From Aphrocallistes beatrix (taxonomy: Eukaryota > Porifera > Hexactinellida > Sceptrulophora > Aphrocallistidae), in contig OY725499.1 of the NCBI GenBank assembly GCA_963281255.1, positions 2,240,096 to 2,304,095 of the forward strand: a stretch of DNA of 64,000 nt, written 5' to 3'. This document shows, one piece after another, positions 20,441 to 30,900 of the stretch. The position numbers were made by a program, and so were the translations under genes. The first letter of the stretch is position 1. Each line of letters begins with the position of its first letter. The notes beneath the pieces are model-generated. The model saw only the letters and a program-made list of their open reading frames with translations, was not told the origin of the DNA and searched no databases.

Positions 20441-21345
20441 TTGCTTGCGCTGCGCGGCTTGCGGACACATCGTGTCCACAGAGTCGCCCTGCAGGCGCCT
20501 GGAGTAACTCAATCTAACATATTTTGGGTTGTGGGTTTAAATTTTTTTCCAGTATATAAATATTGTAAACAAAGTCAACGAATAATTTCTCATATGGATC
20601 CGAAAATATAATATTCGAAATCTACAGCACTTAAAACCCCATGTCAACCGTTGGAAGCTAGTCTCTAGCCTATTTTTGTCATTTGTTTACTTTATGTATC
20701 TATTGTAAACAAATAATTTATCATATCGATCTGAAAATATGATATTCGAAATCTACACCCCTAAAACCCCATGTCAACCGTTGGAAGCTAGTCTCTAGCC
20801 TATTTTTGTCATTTGTTTACTTTATGTATCTATTGTAAACAAAAGTAAACAAATACTTTATCATATCGATCTGAAAATATCATATTCGAAATCTACACCC
20901 TTGAAAACCCCATGTCAACTGTCGAAAGTAAGTTTCTAGCATATTTTTGAGATTTGTTTACTTTATGTATCTAATGTAAACAAAAGCAAACAAATTAATT
21001 ATCAAACTTACTCGAAAATATTATATTCGAAATCTACACCCCTGAAAACCCCATGTCAACCGTTTAAAGCAGGTTTCTAGCATATTTTTGAGATTTGTTC
21101 ACTTTATGTATCTATTGTAAACAAAAGAAAACAAAAAAATTATCATATCGATCTGAAAATATCATATTCGAAATCTATACCCCTGAATACCCCATGTCAA
21201 CCGTTGGAAGCTAGTCTCAAGCTTATTTTGGAAATTTGTTTATTTTATGTATCTGTTGTAAACAAAAGTAAACAAACATGGGGTTTTTATATACACATAA
21301 CCTTTTTTATTGCCCTATACTATAATATATAATTGAGACATCTAT
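20441..21345 (-). mobile_element. Helitron/HINE-like unit (type I) with five ~141-bp tandem repeats
   Basis: The hairpin-rich block is at the left (20441-20515), then tandem monomers marked by CCCCATGTCAACCG at about 20637, 20767, 20908, 21049 and 21190. Spacings are 130 then 141 bp. Each monomer contains GTTTACTTTATGTATCTATT. A block of central tandem repeats plus a terminal hairpin module is the layout of HINE/DINE-1-type elements. The LTR element at 21349 follows directly. Confidence 0.65.
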
Positions 21346-21348
21346 ATT

Positions 21349-21539
21349 TAGTATAGTTAACTGTAGTCCGTAATAGATCCTAATTACGAAGTAAATTGTT
21401 AACAAACCAATGAGGTTTGTTTAGTAGCTAATTGAAATTCTTTGGCGGTTTATGGGCAGGACTTTATTAAGTATTCATTACTGTGTTTGATTTGGTGTTC
21501 TTTGGATATTAATTAATAGTTCGATTTGTTATTGTTATA
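21349..21539 (+). repeat. 5' LTR
   Basis: Matches 23913-24103 with about four differences, all in the stretch from GGTTTGTTTAGTAGC to GGGCAGGAC. Confidence 0.88.
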
Positions 21540-21563
21540 CTGGTAGCAGAGAGTGGTTTTCAG

Positions 21564-22088
21564 ATGGCTAATTGTGTGCACATCGACAAATTTGAGAGTG
21601 GCGATATTGATGATTTTATTGATCATTTCGAAATATGCTCGTTAGCCAACGAATGGCCAGATGAGAAGAAAGTCCTAATGATAGCAACATGCCTTAAGGG
21701 TGAGTCATTGGATGTATACAAGTCTCTTCACCCGGATGATAGAAAAGTATACGATACAGTTAAGACGAAGTTAAGAAATGCGTTTAAACCAGAGGATATT
21801 AAATTCACCTCATTTAGTGAGTTCCACCAACACACAATGCACCCAGATGAAACGCCTCAGAAATATCTTTATGAGCTTAAGCGTTTGCTACAGAAAGCTT
21901 TTCCAGAAATGGTTGAAGGTGCAAGGGAACAACTCCTGTTTGAACAATATATTCGAGGCCTTCCTAGGTACGTTAATGAAAATATTCGCGTGTCCCCAGA
22001 TGTTAAGACTACAGAAGATGCTTTGAAAAGAGCTCAAGTGGTCATACCCATGCACAGCGAGAATTCTAATCAAGATTTAGATGTGTAG
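21564..22088 (+). CDS. Retrotransposon Gag capsid
   Basis: 174-codon frame beginning shortly after the primer-binding-like site. DDFIDHFEICSLANEW and the MIATCLKGESLDVYKSL helix follow the retrotransposon gag (capsid N-terminal) pattern, and FEQYIRGLPRYV the C-terminal part. The stop at 22086-22088 separates it from the nucleocapsid frame starting at about 22138, so a frame change has split Gag. Confidence 0.85.
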   Translation: MANCVHIDKFESGDIDDFIDHFEICSLANEWPDEKKVLMIATCLKGESLDVYKSLHPDDRKVYDTVKTKLRNAFKPEDIKFTSFSEFHQHTMHPDETPQKYLYELKRLLQKAFPEMVEGAREQLLFEQYIRGLPRYVNENIRVSPDVKTTEDALKRAQVVIPMHSENSNQDLDV

Positions 22089-22137
22089 CTGCCGTGAGCA
22101 TTGGGAAAGAGTCTAAACAGGAAGAAGAGAAAATCAA

Positions 22138-22503
22138 GTGCAAGAAAGGGTTCTCTCAAGAAGCGATAGACGCAGCGGTCAAGGCTATTACAGAGAAATG
22201 ACGTTGACTAATACTGATAAGAGTGATTATGCATGCACAATACAGAGAGGGGTACAAAGAGGTGGTCGGATCTTTTCAGAAGTCAGGAAGCCAAGAGAAT
22301 TGAGATGCTTTGCTTGTGGAGGAAGAGGTCATTATGCCCAAGCCTGCGCTTCTTCTAGTCGTACTGTTAGAAAACAGCTTCGTTGTTATAATTGTGATCA
22401 ATCAGGGCACGTAATGAAGTATTGTCAAGAACCACCAATTGGACATGCTTTAAACTTCCGGGGACCTGTTGGAAGAGCCGAGACAAGGTTCCAGAGGTTG
22501 TAA
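22138..22503 (+). CDS. Gag nucleocapsid portion with two CCHC zinc knuckles
   Basis: Two knuckles are readable: CFACGGRGHYAQAC and CYNCDQSGHVMKYC, both C-x2-C-x4-H-x4-C. They bind the element's RNA during packaging in related elements. The segment continues the capsid frame after a frame change. Confidence 0.85.
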   Translation: MQERVLSRSDRRSGQGYYREMTLTNTDKSDYACTIQRGVQRGGRIFSEVRKPRELRCFACGGRGHYAQACASSSRTVRKQLRCYNCDQSGHVMKYCQEPPIGHALNFRGPVGRAETRFQRL

Positions 22504-22529
22504 ACATGGCTCACTCAAACCTCTACAAC

Positions 22530-22725
22530 AGTACAATTAGAAAAAGCTGATATAGCATTTAACAGATTAAAAGAATTGTTAGCATCGCACCCCGTTTTAG
22601 TTTGTCCCGATTTCTCCAAAAAGTTTATTTGCTAGTGGGACTGGATTAGGCGCGGTTTTGGAACAAGAAGGAAGAGTGATAGCTTATTACAGTAGAGGAT
22701 TGAGAAAAGCTGAGAAAAACTAAAG
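22530..22725 (+). pseudogene. Remnant of the reverse transcriptase/RNase H junction
   Basis: LEKADIAFNRLKELLASHPV and, in a second frame, GTGLGAVLEQEGRVIAYYSR match the tether and start of a gypsy RNase H domain. The catalytic RT core and the remainder of RNase H are absent. Confidence 0.8.
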
Positions 22726-22757
22726 ATTCATTCACAAAGTGGCTTGAATATTATCCG

Positions 22758-23876
22758 ATGCCAGATCAAAAGGCAGAGACAATTACTGAAATGTTGGTTG
22801 ATATTATTTCAAGACTTGGCATTCCTGAATTTCTACATTCAGATCAGGGCAGAAATTTTGAGTCGCGACTGTTAAAGGAAACCTGTAAATCACTTGGGAT
22901 ACGGAAGACACACACTACGCCTTACCACCCACCGGGGAATTCCTTGGTGGAGAGGAGTAATCGAACAGTGTTTCAGATGCTTCGCTGTTATGTAGAAAGA
23001 AACGATGACTGGGATAAGTATTTACACTTAGTTTTATATGCGTATAGAACTTCTAAACATTCCAGTACAGGGGTTTCGCCATTTCAACTAATGTACGGAC
23101 GAGATGCACAAATTGGTTTTCAGTTAGAGACAACTCCGAAACAAGACCCGACTTCTTATGAACGCTTCCTGCGTAGGAAAGTATTCGAAATTAGAGAATT
23201 TGTGGAGGGTCAATTAATCCATGCACAAAAACGGCAAAAGGAATACTATGACACACGTGCTAACTTGGAAGATACTATTAGATTTAAGGTTGGTGACACT
23301 GTATGGCTATCTGTTCCTCACATAGGAGTGGCGAAGAAGTTTGATAGCAGATGGGAAGGTGGATGGGAGGTAGCCGAAATAAAGGGTCTAGTTAATGTAT
23401 TGATTACTAATGCTGACGGAAGAGTTAGGGTAGTTCATGTAAATCGACTACAACCACGAGTCAGACGAAGGGAACCCCCAGATCGGTTATCAAAGCACTC
23501 TCGTCTCGCCCCACAGAATACTCCTGCTCGGCACGAGATTTCAAATGAAGGGACACAAAGGCAAAATAGTACCCTACGAGAGGATGAGTATCTTTCTACT
23601 GATACAAGTTCTAACACCATGCCAAGTGTTTTTATGGATACAAATTCCAGCACCATACCGAATACTTCACGACTTAATACGTCATCCAACGAGTCGTTTT
23701 ACACTGATTTGCAACTCCCAGATCATGATCAGAGCCTTATGTTCTCAAGCTCAACCCCGAAGAAAGCCAGTTCTATGGATGTAAACAACAGCCCTTATGA
23801 AAAATTAGATAAGGTTTATGAAAGACCTCAACGCCAAAGGCGTTTGCCGAGGTACCTTGAGGATTACCAATTATAA
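22758..23876 (+). CDS. Retrotransposon integrase (partial, C-terminal)
   Basis: 372-codon frame. HSDQGRNFES carries the second catalytic aspartate and HPPGNSLVERSNR the glutamate. The first aspartate and the HHCC zinc domain are missing because of the internal deletion. After the core come RFKVGDTVWL and the beta-barrel-like WEVAEIKGLVNVLI region, then a Ser/Thr/Asn-rich tail ending at the purine tract. No chromodomain is apparent. Confidence 0.88.
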   Translation: MPDQKAETITEMLVDIISRLGIPEFLHSDQGRNFESRLLKETCKSLGIRKTHTTPYHPPGNSLVERSNRTVFQMLRCYVERNDDWDKYLHLVLYAYRTSKHSSTGVSPFQLMYGRDAQIGFQLETTPKQDPTSYERFLRRKVFEIREFVEGQLIHAQKRQKEYYDTRANLEDTIRFKVGDTVWLSVPHIGVAKKFDSRWEGGWEVAEIKGLVNVLITNADGRVRVVHVNRLQPRVRRREPPDRLSKHSRLAPQNTPARHEISNEGTQRQNSTLREDEYLSTDTSSNTMPSVFMDTNSSTIPNTSRLNTSSNESFYTDLQLPDHDQSLMFSSSTPKKASSMDVNNSPYEKLDKVYERPQRQRRLPRYLEDYQL

Positions 23877-23912
23877 GGCTGCAAGGTTTATCTTCATAAC
23901 GGGGAAGGAATA

Positions 23913-24103
23913 TAGTATAGTTAACTGTAGTCCGTAATAGATCCTAATTACGAAGTAAATTGTTAACAAACCAATGAGGTTTGTTTAATAGCTAATTGAA
24001 ATTCTTTGGCGGTTTATAGACAGTACTTTATTAAGTATTCATTACTGTGTTTGATTTGGTGTTCTTTGGATATTAATTAATAGTTCGATTTGTTATTGTT
24101 ATA
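23913..24103 (+). repeat. 3' LTR
   Basis: Near-identical to 21349-21539. Preceded by the purine tract GGGGAAGGAA. Confidence 0.88.
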
Positions 24104-25030
24104 ATAGGAAAATCTTAGGGTCAAAGTGATTATTATCAGTCATGTGGATCAATATATAAAGCCTATCTCTATAATTATGCATGTTAGAATGATATAATCA
24201 AAGAATGTATGTTTGTTTATTCATACAAACCCAAGAAAAATCTGCCACGAATTATAGCATGTGATACATGTTGCGATGTTACACACAATAAAGAGAAATG
24301 TTTTTAAAAATATTTAAATTTTATTTGAAGTCTTATATCAATCAAGATAGAGTCAATGTTCGATAGAAGTAAATTTGAATAACATTTATGGAGTAATTAG
24401 CGGAAATCGAATCAATTCCAATACTTAAGACACCTCCCTAGGTTGCTTAAAGTTCGGTCTTAAGATCGAACTTAAATCTTAGTGAATACCAATCTTAGTG
24501 AATACGACTTAAGATCGGACTTAAGACTTAAGCACTAAGATCGATCTTAAGTTCTTAGTGAATACGGCCGCAGGTTGTGATTTTCAGGCTAGGTTGCAGT
24601 CTCCCAGTTTAGCCTTACGCAATCGTGTTCCAACTAGCAGATAAAGAACAATAAAAATGTCGATCGACAGACCGATAGTGCAGCTCCAGGAAGCGACTCG
24701 AAGGAACATGAAATCGAAAATCGGATCCTACATGGTGAAATACCCTACAATAGTCGTTGAGATCTTACTTATATCTTAAAACAAAGTTTTGCAGTAGTGG
24801 TGTTAAAATATGAATATATACTTATAAAAACCAGAAGTGGCGATATTTTGCGAAAAAAATGTTGGCGGTGCACATCTACACCATAAAGAGATCCTACATG
24901 CGAAATTTGGTAAAATCGGACTGTTAAGATAGCAATCAAGCAAGTAACAGGGGAACACTTTCAATAATAATACTTGTACTAATAGTAAATTCCTTTATAT
25001 AATAAAGTCGATACAATCAATAACCAAATT
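24104..25030. other. Repeat-rich non-coding stretch
   Basis: No gene. About 24430-24565 has inverted CTTAAGATCGAACTTAAG-type motifs ending GTGAATACGGCCG and looks like a short MITE. About 24575-24800 is a copy of the TTTAGCCTTACGCAAT / GACAGACCGATAGTGCA repeat. Confidence 0.55.
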
Positions 25031-25625
25031 GTAAGTGCATGTAGGTGTCAAATGATATGACTACAATTAAGTTCTAAGATCTAAGCGAAATTTTAACACC
25101 TCTGCAAAAAATGGAAAACAATTCTTCACACCTTTTCTATACAAAGCTTCCAACGGGCGACATGGGGTTTGTAGGGGTGTAGATTTCAAATATCATATTT
25201 TCAGATCTATATGATAAATTATCTATTTACTTTTGTTCACAATAGATACATAAAGTAAACAAATCTCAAAAATATAGAAAATTGCTTTCAACCGTTGACA
25301 TGTGGTTTTCAGGGGTGTAGATTTCGAATATCATATTTTCGAGTAAATTTGATGATGAATTTGTTTAATTTTGTTTACAATAGATACATAAAGTAAACAA
25401 ATGAAAAAAATAGGCTAGAGACTAGCTTCCAAAAGTTGGCATGGGGTTTTTAGTGCTGTAGATTTCCAATATTATATTATTCGTTAACCTTTGTTTATAA
25501 TATTTATATAAAGGAAAAAAATCCCAAAATAAGTTAGATTGAGTAACTTCAAGCGCCCGCAGGGCGACTCTGCGGACACGCAGTGTCCGCAAGCCGTGCA
25601 GCGCAAGCAAGCGAAGCGCACTTGT
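25031..25625 (+). mobile_element. Helitron/HINE-like unit (type I)
   Basis: GCATGTAGGTGTCAAATGAT start region, about three degenerate ~141-bp tandem monomers (CATGGGGTTTGTAGGGGTGT, GTAAACAAATCTCAAAAAT), then the terminal hairpin block with GCGGACACGCAGTGTCCGC at 25573-25591. Confidence 0.65.
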
Positions 25626-25868
25626 AAAGAATAATGCTTCCAGACCAGGTTTTGCTTCTCAGGCTGATTTCCCACTAAGAAAATCTCTGAAGATGATGCT
25701 ATAAAGATAAGTGATATCACATTAATTTCAACCAATGTTATAATAGATAACTCTCAAACTAAATTAGCTATATTTTAAAATAAATTTTGCGTTTGAGGAC
25801 TTACCCCAGGTGCCCCGTGGTTAATCCGCCATTGCTTGTATCAGCCCAGTGGATAGACTAGTCACTAG

Positions 25869-25876
25869 TATAAAAG
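25869..25876 (+). promoter_or_regulatory. TATA box of the 123-residue protein gene
   Basis: TATAAAAG in the setting CACTAGTATAAAAGGGTG, 240 bp upstream of the ATG including a predicted 64-bp intron. Confidence 0.65.
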
Positions 25877-25990
25877 GGTGAATGTGGTAGAACTTCTAAC
25901 TCAAGACATAAAACTATATCAAAGAAAGTTAAAACAGTACAATCTCGAATTCTACAAAATATACACAAACAGTAAGAACATCAATATTCA

Positions 25991-26054
25991 GTGAGTTGAA
26001 TTATTCAATGTACTAGGTATATGCATTCAATTAACCAAATATATATCATTTCAG
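25991..26054 (+). other. Predicted 5'UTR intron
   Basis: Donor TTCA|GTGAGT and acceptor ATATATCATTTCAG define a 64-bp intron, a size common in compact invertebrate genes. Confidence 0.6.
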
Positions 26055-26108
26055 GATTCAAACCTTGCATTTAGCCAACTCTATTTATTTCTAGCACATC
26101 TATTTGAA

Positions 26109-26480
26109 ATGGCAGCTTCTAAGACGATCTCTGAGGAACAGTTTGTAACATTTGTTGGGAAATTTGATTGGTTCGATTATGCAAAAAATTGTATGGTAAC
26201 ATTTGTCTTTCCTCAAGGATTAAAAGAGAATTGCACTGCTCTAGCCTATTGGCAATGGGATAAGGACAGCGATGGAAAGCATTCATTAGCAACTATGCAA
26301 GGATCAATATTCATCCTGAAGGATTCGTATATCCGCTTCTTCAACGCAGATGCTAATTACTATTATTTTGATGGGACGGTAATTGTTGAAGGTGAAACTG
26401 CATCAATGGACCTTAGAATGCACAACCCAGGAGGAGAAAGTTCCAGCGAATTCAAGGCTACTTTAAATTACAAAAAGTAG
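26109..26480 (+). CDS. Small uncharacterised protein, 123 residues
   Basis: I do not recognise the family. The protein has no signal peptide or membrane segment. It is rich in aromatic residues and looks mostly beta: VTFVFPQG, YWQWDKDSDG, GSIFILKDSYIRFF, NYYYFDGTVIVEG, SMDLRMHNPGG, FKATLNYKK. That alternation suggests a small beta-sandwich or barrel. The context is that of a real, expressed gene: TATAAAAG at 25869, a 5'UTR intron (25991-26054), ATG with A at -3 (GAAATGG), and AATAAA at 26647. It has no inverted ends, no transposon motif and no disabling lesion, unlike nearly everything around it. An intracellular or non-classically secreted protein seems likely from the absent signal peptide. 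Confidence 0.75.
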   Translation: MAASKTISEEQFVTFVGKFDWFDYAKNCMVTFVFPQGLKENCTALAYWQWDKDSDGKHSLATMQGSIFILKDSYIRFFNADANYYYFDGTVIVEGETASMDLRMHNPGGESSSEFKATLNYKK

Positions 26481-26646
26481 TCGTCCTAATCATCTCCAGG
26501 CTATTCTTACTTTTAGTGATATAGTTGTATGTTGAATATGCAGTTATGTCATAGATGGTTATAGGTTTAGTCTTGTCAGTAGAGTAGCCCATAGGACTGT
26601 TTAGTTATATAATACATTTGTAGTATGTATTGGTTTTTCAACTAAG

Positions 26647-26652
26647 AATAAA
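26647..26652 (+). terminator. Poly(A) signal
   Basis: AATAAA 167 bp after the stop codon, followed by GTGTGTTTCATTTATTTG, a GT/T-rich downstream element. Confidence 0.6.
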
Positions 26653-26761
26653 GTGTGTTTCATTTATTTGTTTAAATTTACATATAATAATTGTGGTTTG
26701 GTCATATGAATGTACAAACGTGTAATATCTCCCAGTAGTTTCATGTTTCATATTATTTTAG

Positions 26762-26880
26762 TGCCGGATTAACATATGGCGAAAGCGGCCTATGCCGGAG
26801 CCCCGCGTTTGCATTTTTTGTTCTACGCTTCCATTTTAGAAAGTACGGGGCCCCAAAAAATGTTTTTGTTGAGATGGAAG
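26762..26880. mobile_element. Fragment of a transposon end
   Basis: GTGCCGGATTAACATATGGC with following GGCCTATGCCGGAGCCCCG and GGGGCCCC motifs resembles the end of a hAT-like element. The opposite end is not visible, so it is truncated. Confidence 0.4.
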
Positions 26881-27179
26881 ATAGGTCGGTAGACATCTTG
26901 CAACTTCTATCAGCACTGTTGATGCCGCCGTAGTAAATCTATTATTTCCGAATTTACGAAGTAGGGGCTATCGCTTCCCTGAAAGGGTTAATTTATAGTT
27001 TGAGTGTTTTGGGTTTGTATTTTTTGAAGGTTATTAAGGTCCATTCTGCATAGTTAATGATTTATTTTTAATTCCCGAAATTCTCAAAAAATAAGCTAGA
27101 GCAAGAATGTACGGATATTTTTGATAGACATTTGAAAAATATTTCCCATTTTGTGTGATCATGTTTTTGTACACATGAT

Positions 27180-27345
27180 CCACAAAAAGTATACTGAACG
27201 GAATTGTCCATTTTTGTTGCAGCGGCCACCTGCAAGAAAATATATTGACAACCTCAACAACACCACCAGTATTAGCAGCGAAGAGTTTAATGTCGATCCA
27301 GAATATTTAACAGAGTTAGGTGAGGAACTTTCTAATGCTTTAGGG
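27180..27345 (+). pseudogene. Relic of a Mutator-like transposase
   Basis: The frame reads ISSEEFNVDPEYLTELGEEL then SNALG, which parallels EEDIDEDFDYIAELDEEL then TNDMG in the transposase at 13097-14725. It is a short diverged fragment of the same family, cut off by the hAT-type MITE at 27349. Confidence 0.55.
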
Positions 27346-27348
27346 CAG

Positions 27349-27470
27349 CGCTGTCCAACAGGCGGCCCGCGTTGCCTGCTTCAATCTCCCCCTTTTTTAC
27401 CCACTTTTAGACAAATTTTTCCATATCATGCATCTCGTTTTCTTCCACAAGTATTATTAGTGCAGCTCCT
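27349..27470. mobile_element. Truncated hAT-type MITE (GCGCTGTCCAACAGG family)
   Basis: Starts CAGCGCTGTCCAACAGGCGG and matches the left ~120 bp of the complete element at 50373-50653, then breaks off into other sequence. Confidence 0.75.
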
Positions 27471-27517
27471 ATAGGGAGATGCCCTCATGGCATGGACGGA
27501 GTATCTCGTCCGTCCGT

Positions 27518-27600
27518 CCGTATGTATGTATGTATGTATGTATGTATGTATGTATGTACAGGGTGTCTCAAAAGTTCTGCAACAAATATTGCTGATGTAT
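27518..27600. repeat. GTAT microsatellite next to a mariner-like end
   Basis: About ten copies of GTAT, then TACAGGGTGTCTCAAAAGTT, which looks like the left inverted end of a Tc1/mariner element after TA. No matching right end found. Confidence 0.6.
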
Positions 27601-27914
27601 TATACATAGACAAATAGATCGAATATCTGATACCTCTTTTTGATCAAAAATAGGAAGGATTATCTTAATTATTTTGCATTCCCAATGGCCTGCTTTTCTC
27701 AATTTATTTGCAATGATTAATCATATATATCGTTGTCTCGTAAAGAATATTTTTTATCTCAATAAAAAAACTCATATCCATGGTACATTTTACGGCTGTA
27801 CTTAAAAATACTCGATCTTATCGAAGATTTCCGTTGCATAAATCAAAAGTAATATTATTATCTTATCCTTACTATTAAAACTGGCTTAATGTATATTTAT
27901 TTATATCTATATAT

Positions 27915-30900
27915 ATATCTGTAACGAATTGATTGAAGAAACTGGCGGGCACAGAAAGCTAATTTTTGGCATGTGGGAGTCTTTTGGCTATGGCTCCAGT
28001 AAGTTCTGAGCTCAGACGAAAATGTCGACTCATCATGGAATTATGACGTCATTGTCACATTTTTAAAAGTTAAGCAACACAGTTATTCGGGCATAACTCA
28101 GCTATTATAGGAGATAGAAGGCTGAAATTTTAATAGAATATGTATACTAACATACCTCACATATGATGCGACTTTCATCAAAAAATGATGACTCATCACT
28201 TTGTTATGACGTCATCATTACGCATCAAAAATTTTAAAATTGACAAATTTGGTGATTTTTCGAGTGATATCGATTAGCACAGTAGGACAGACATATTTAG
28301 AGATGCTCTCTCCCTTATAATTAACCAATGTGACCTCAGGCGACCGAAGGAAGCCTCCGGCGGACACGAAGTGTCCGCCAGCCGCGCAGCGCAAGCAAGC
28401 GAAGCGCGCTTGTACTATATTAAAATGCTAGGATTTTTTGTTGTTGTCCGAATTGATTGAAGAATTGAAAAGTCGTAGAGATATGAAAATTTGAATGTAC
28501 TAGGTGTCAAATGATATTACTACGATTAAGTTCTAAGATCTAAGCGAAATTTTCACACCCCTGCAAACAAAATGGAAAACAATTTTTCACACCTTTTCTA
28601 TACTAAATAAAGGACTACACTATCACAATGGAAATTATTGTACGACACTCCAGTCATTATTAATAATACTTCAAAGCTACAACTTATGTTTAATATCTTA
28701 AAAGTATCATAGTGTATAGCAATTAAAAAAATATATGCATATTTTCACACCTATATATACATATTTTACATAAAGTAAACAAATAACAAAAATAGGCTAG
28801 AGACTAGCTTCCAACGGTTGACATGGGGTTTTTAGTGGTGTAGATTTCGAATATCATATTTTCAGATCGATATGATAAATTATTTGTTTACTTTTGTTTA
28901 TAATATATACATAAAGTAAACAAATTACAAAATTAGGATAGAGACTTGCTTCCAACGTTTGACATGGGGTTTTAGGGGTGTAGAATTCGAATATTATTTT
29001 TTCGGATCCATATGAGAAATTATTCGTTAACCTTTGTTTACAATATTTATATAAAGTAAAAAAATCCCAAATAGGTTAGATTGAGCAACTTCAGGCGCCC
29101 GCAGGGCGACTCTGCGGACACACAATGTCCGTAAGCCGCGCAGCGCAAGCAAGCGAAGCGCGCTTGTATCTTATATATTAAAATGCTAGGATTTTTGTTT
29201 TTTTGTTTTTTTGTTTGTCCAAATTGATTGAAGAATTGGAAAGTCGTAGAGATATGAAAATTTGCATGTAGGTGTCAAATGATATTACTACGATTAAGTT
29301 CTAAGATCTAAGCGAAATTTCACACATCTGCAAAAAAAATGGAAAAAAAATTTTCGCACCTTTTCTATACAAAATAAATGACTACACAATCACAATAGAA
29401 ATCATTGTACAAGTACGACACTACAATAAATAGATCGTTATTGTTATTAATACTTCAAAGCCACAACTTATGTTTGATATCTTAAATGTATTATAGTGTA
29501 TGGCAATAAAAAGATTATCTGCATATTTTCACACCTTTATATACATATTTTCACACCTTTATATACATATTTTCACACCATTTGATCAATTTTGAAAATA
29601 ATGCTAGAGACTAGCTTCCAACGGGTGACATGGGGTTTTCAGGGGTGTAGATTTCGAATATCATATTTTCATATCTATATGATAAATTATTTGTTTACTT
29701 TTGTTTACAATAGATACATAAAGTAAACAAATCTCAAAAATATGCTAGAAATTTCTTTCAACGGTTGACATGGGGTTTTAGGGGTGTAGATTTCGAATAT
29801 CATATTTTCATATCTATATATGATAAAGTATTTGTTTACTTTTGTTTGCAATAGATACATAAAGTAAACAAATCTCAAAAATATGCCAGAAACTTGCTTT
29901 AAACGGTTGACATGGGGTTTTCAGGGGTGTAGATTTCGAATATCATATTTTCAGATGTATATCCTTACTATTAAAAATCGATTAATCTATATGTATATCC
30001 TTACTATTAAAACTCGATTAATATATATATATATATGTAACGAATTGATTGAAGAAACTGCCGGTCATAGAAAGCTAATTTTTGGCATGTGGGAGTCTTT
30101 TGGCTATGGCTCCAGTAAGTTCTGAGCTCAGAGCAAAATGTCGACTCATCATGGAATTATGACGTCATTGTCACATTTTTAAAAGTTAAGCGATACAGTT
30201 ATTCGAGCATAACTCAGCCATTATAGGAGATAGAAGGCTGAAATTCTAATATAATCTGTATACTAACACGCCTCACATATGATGCAACTATCATCAAAAA
30301 ATGATTACTCATCACTTTGTTATGACGTCATCATTACTCATCAAAATTTTAAAAATTGACAAATTTGGTGATTTTTCGAGTGATATCGATTTTATAACTA
30401 AGATGGACATATTTAGACATGATATCTCCCTTATAACTAACCAATGTCACCTCCAGGCGACCGAAGGGAGCCTCCGGCGGACACAAAGTGTCCGCCAGCC
30501 GCGCAGCGCAAGCAAGCGAAGCGCGCTTGTCTTATATATTAAAATGCTAGGATTTTTGTTTGTTTGTTTGTTTGTTTGTTTGTTGTTTGTTTGTTTGTTT
30601 GTCCGAATTGATTGAAGAATTGGCAAGTCGTAGAGATACGAAAATTGGCATGTAGGTGTCAAATGATGAATCTAGGATTAAGTTCGAAAATCTAAGCGAA
30701 ATTTTCACAATTCTGCAAAAATATGGAAAACAATTTTTCACACCTTTTCTATACAATACTATGTACGGTTTCACTCTCACAATATAAATCATTATACGAC
30801 AATATTGTAGGCTGTAATTGTAATTAATACTTCAAAGCAATAACTTATATGAACGTCTCAATTATATATTATAGTGTATGGCAGTTAAAAAGGTTATTTG

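Larger units (their letters stand above)
21349..24103 (+). mobile_element. Ty3/gypsy-type LTR retrotransposon, internally deleted
   Basis: Two ~191-bp LTRs bound a 2.75 kb element, about half the length of a complete gypsy element. A primer-binding-like TGGTAGCAGAGAG follows the 5' LTR, and a purine tract (GGGGAAGGAA) precedes the 3' LTR. The internal region encodes capsid, two zinc knuckles, a scrap of RNase H and most of integrase. Protease and nearly all of reverse transcriptase are missing. LTR ends do not show clean TG/CA, so boundaries are good to a few bases. Confidence 0.9.
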
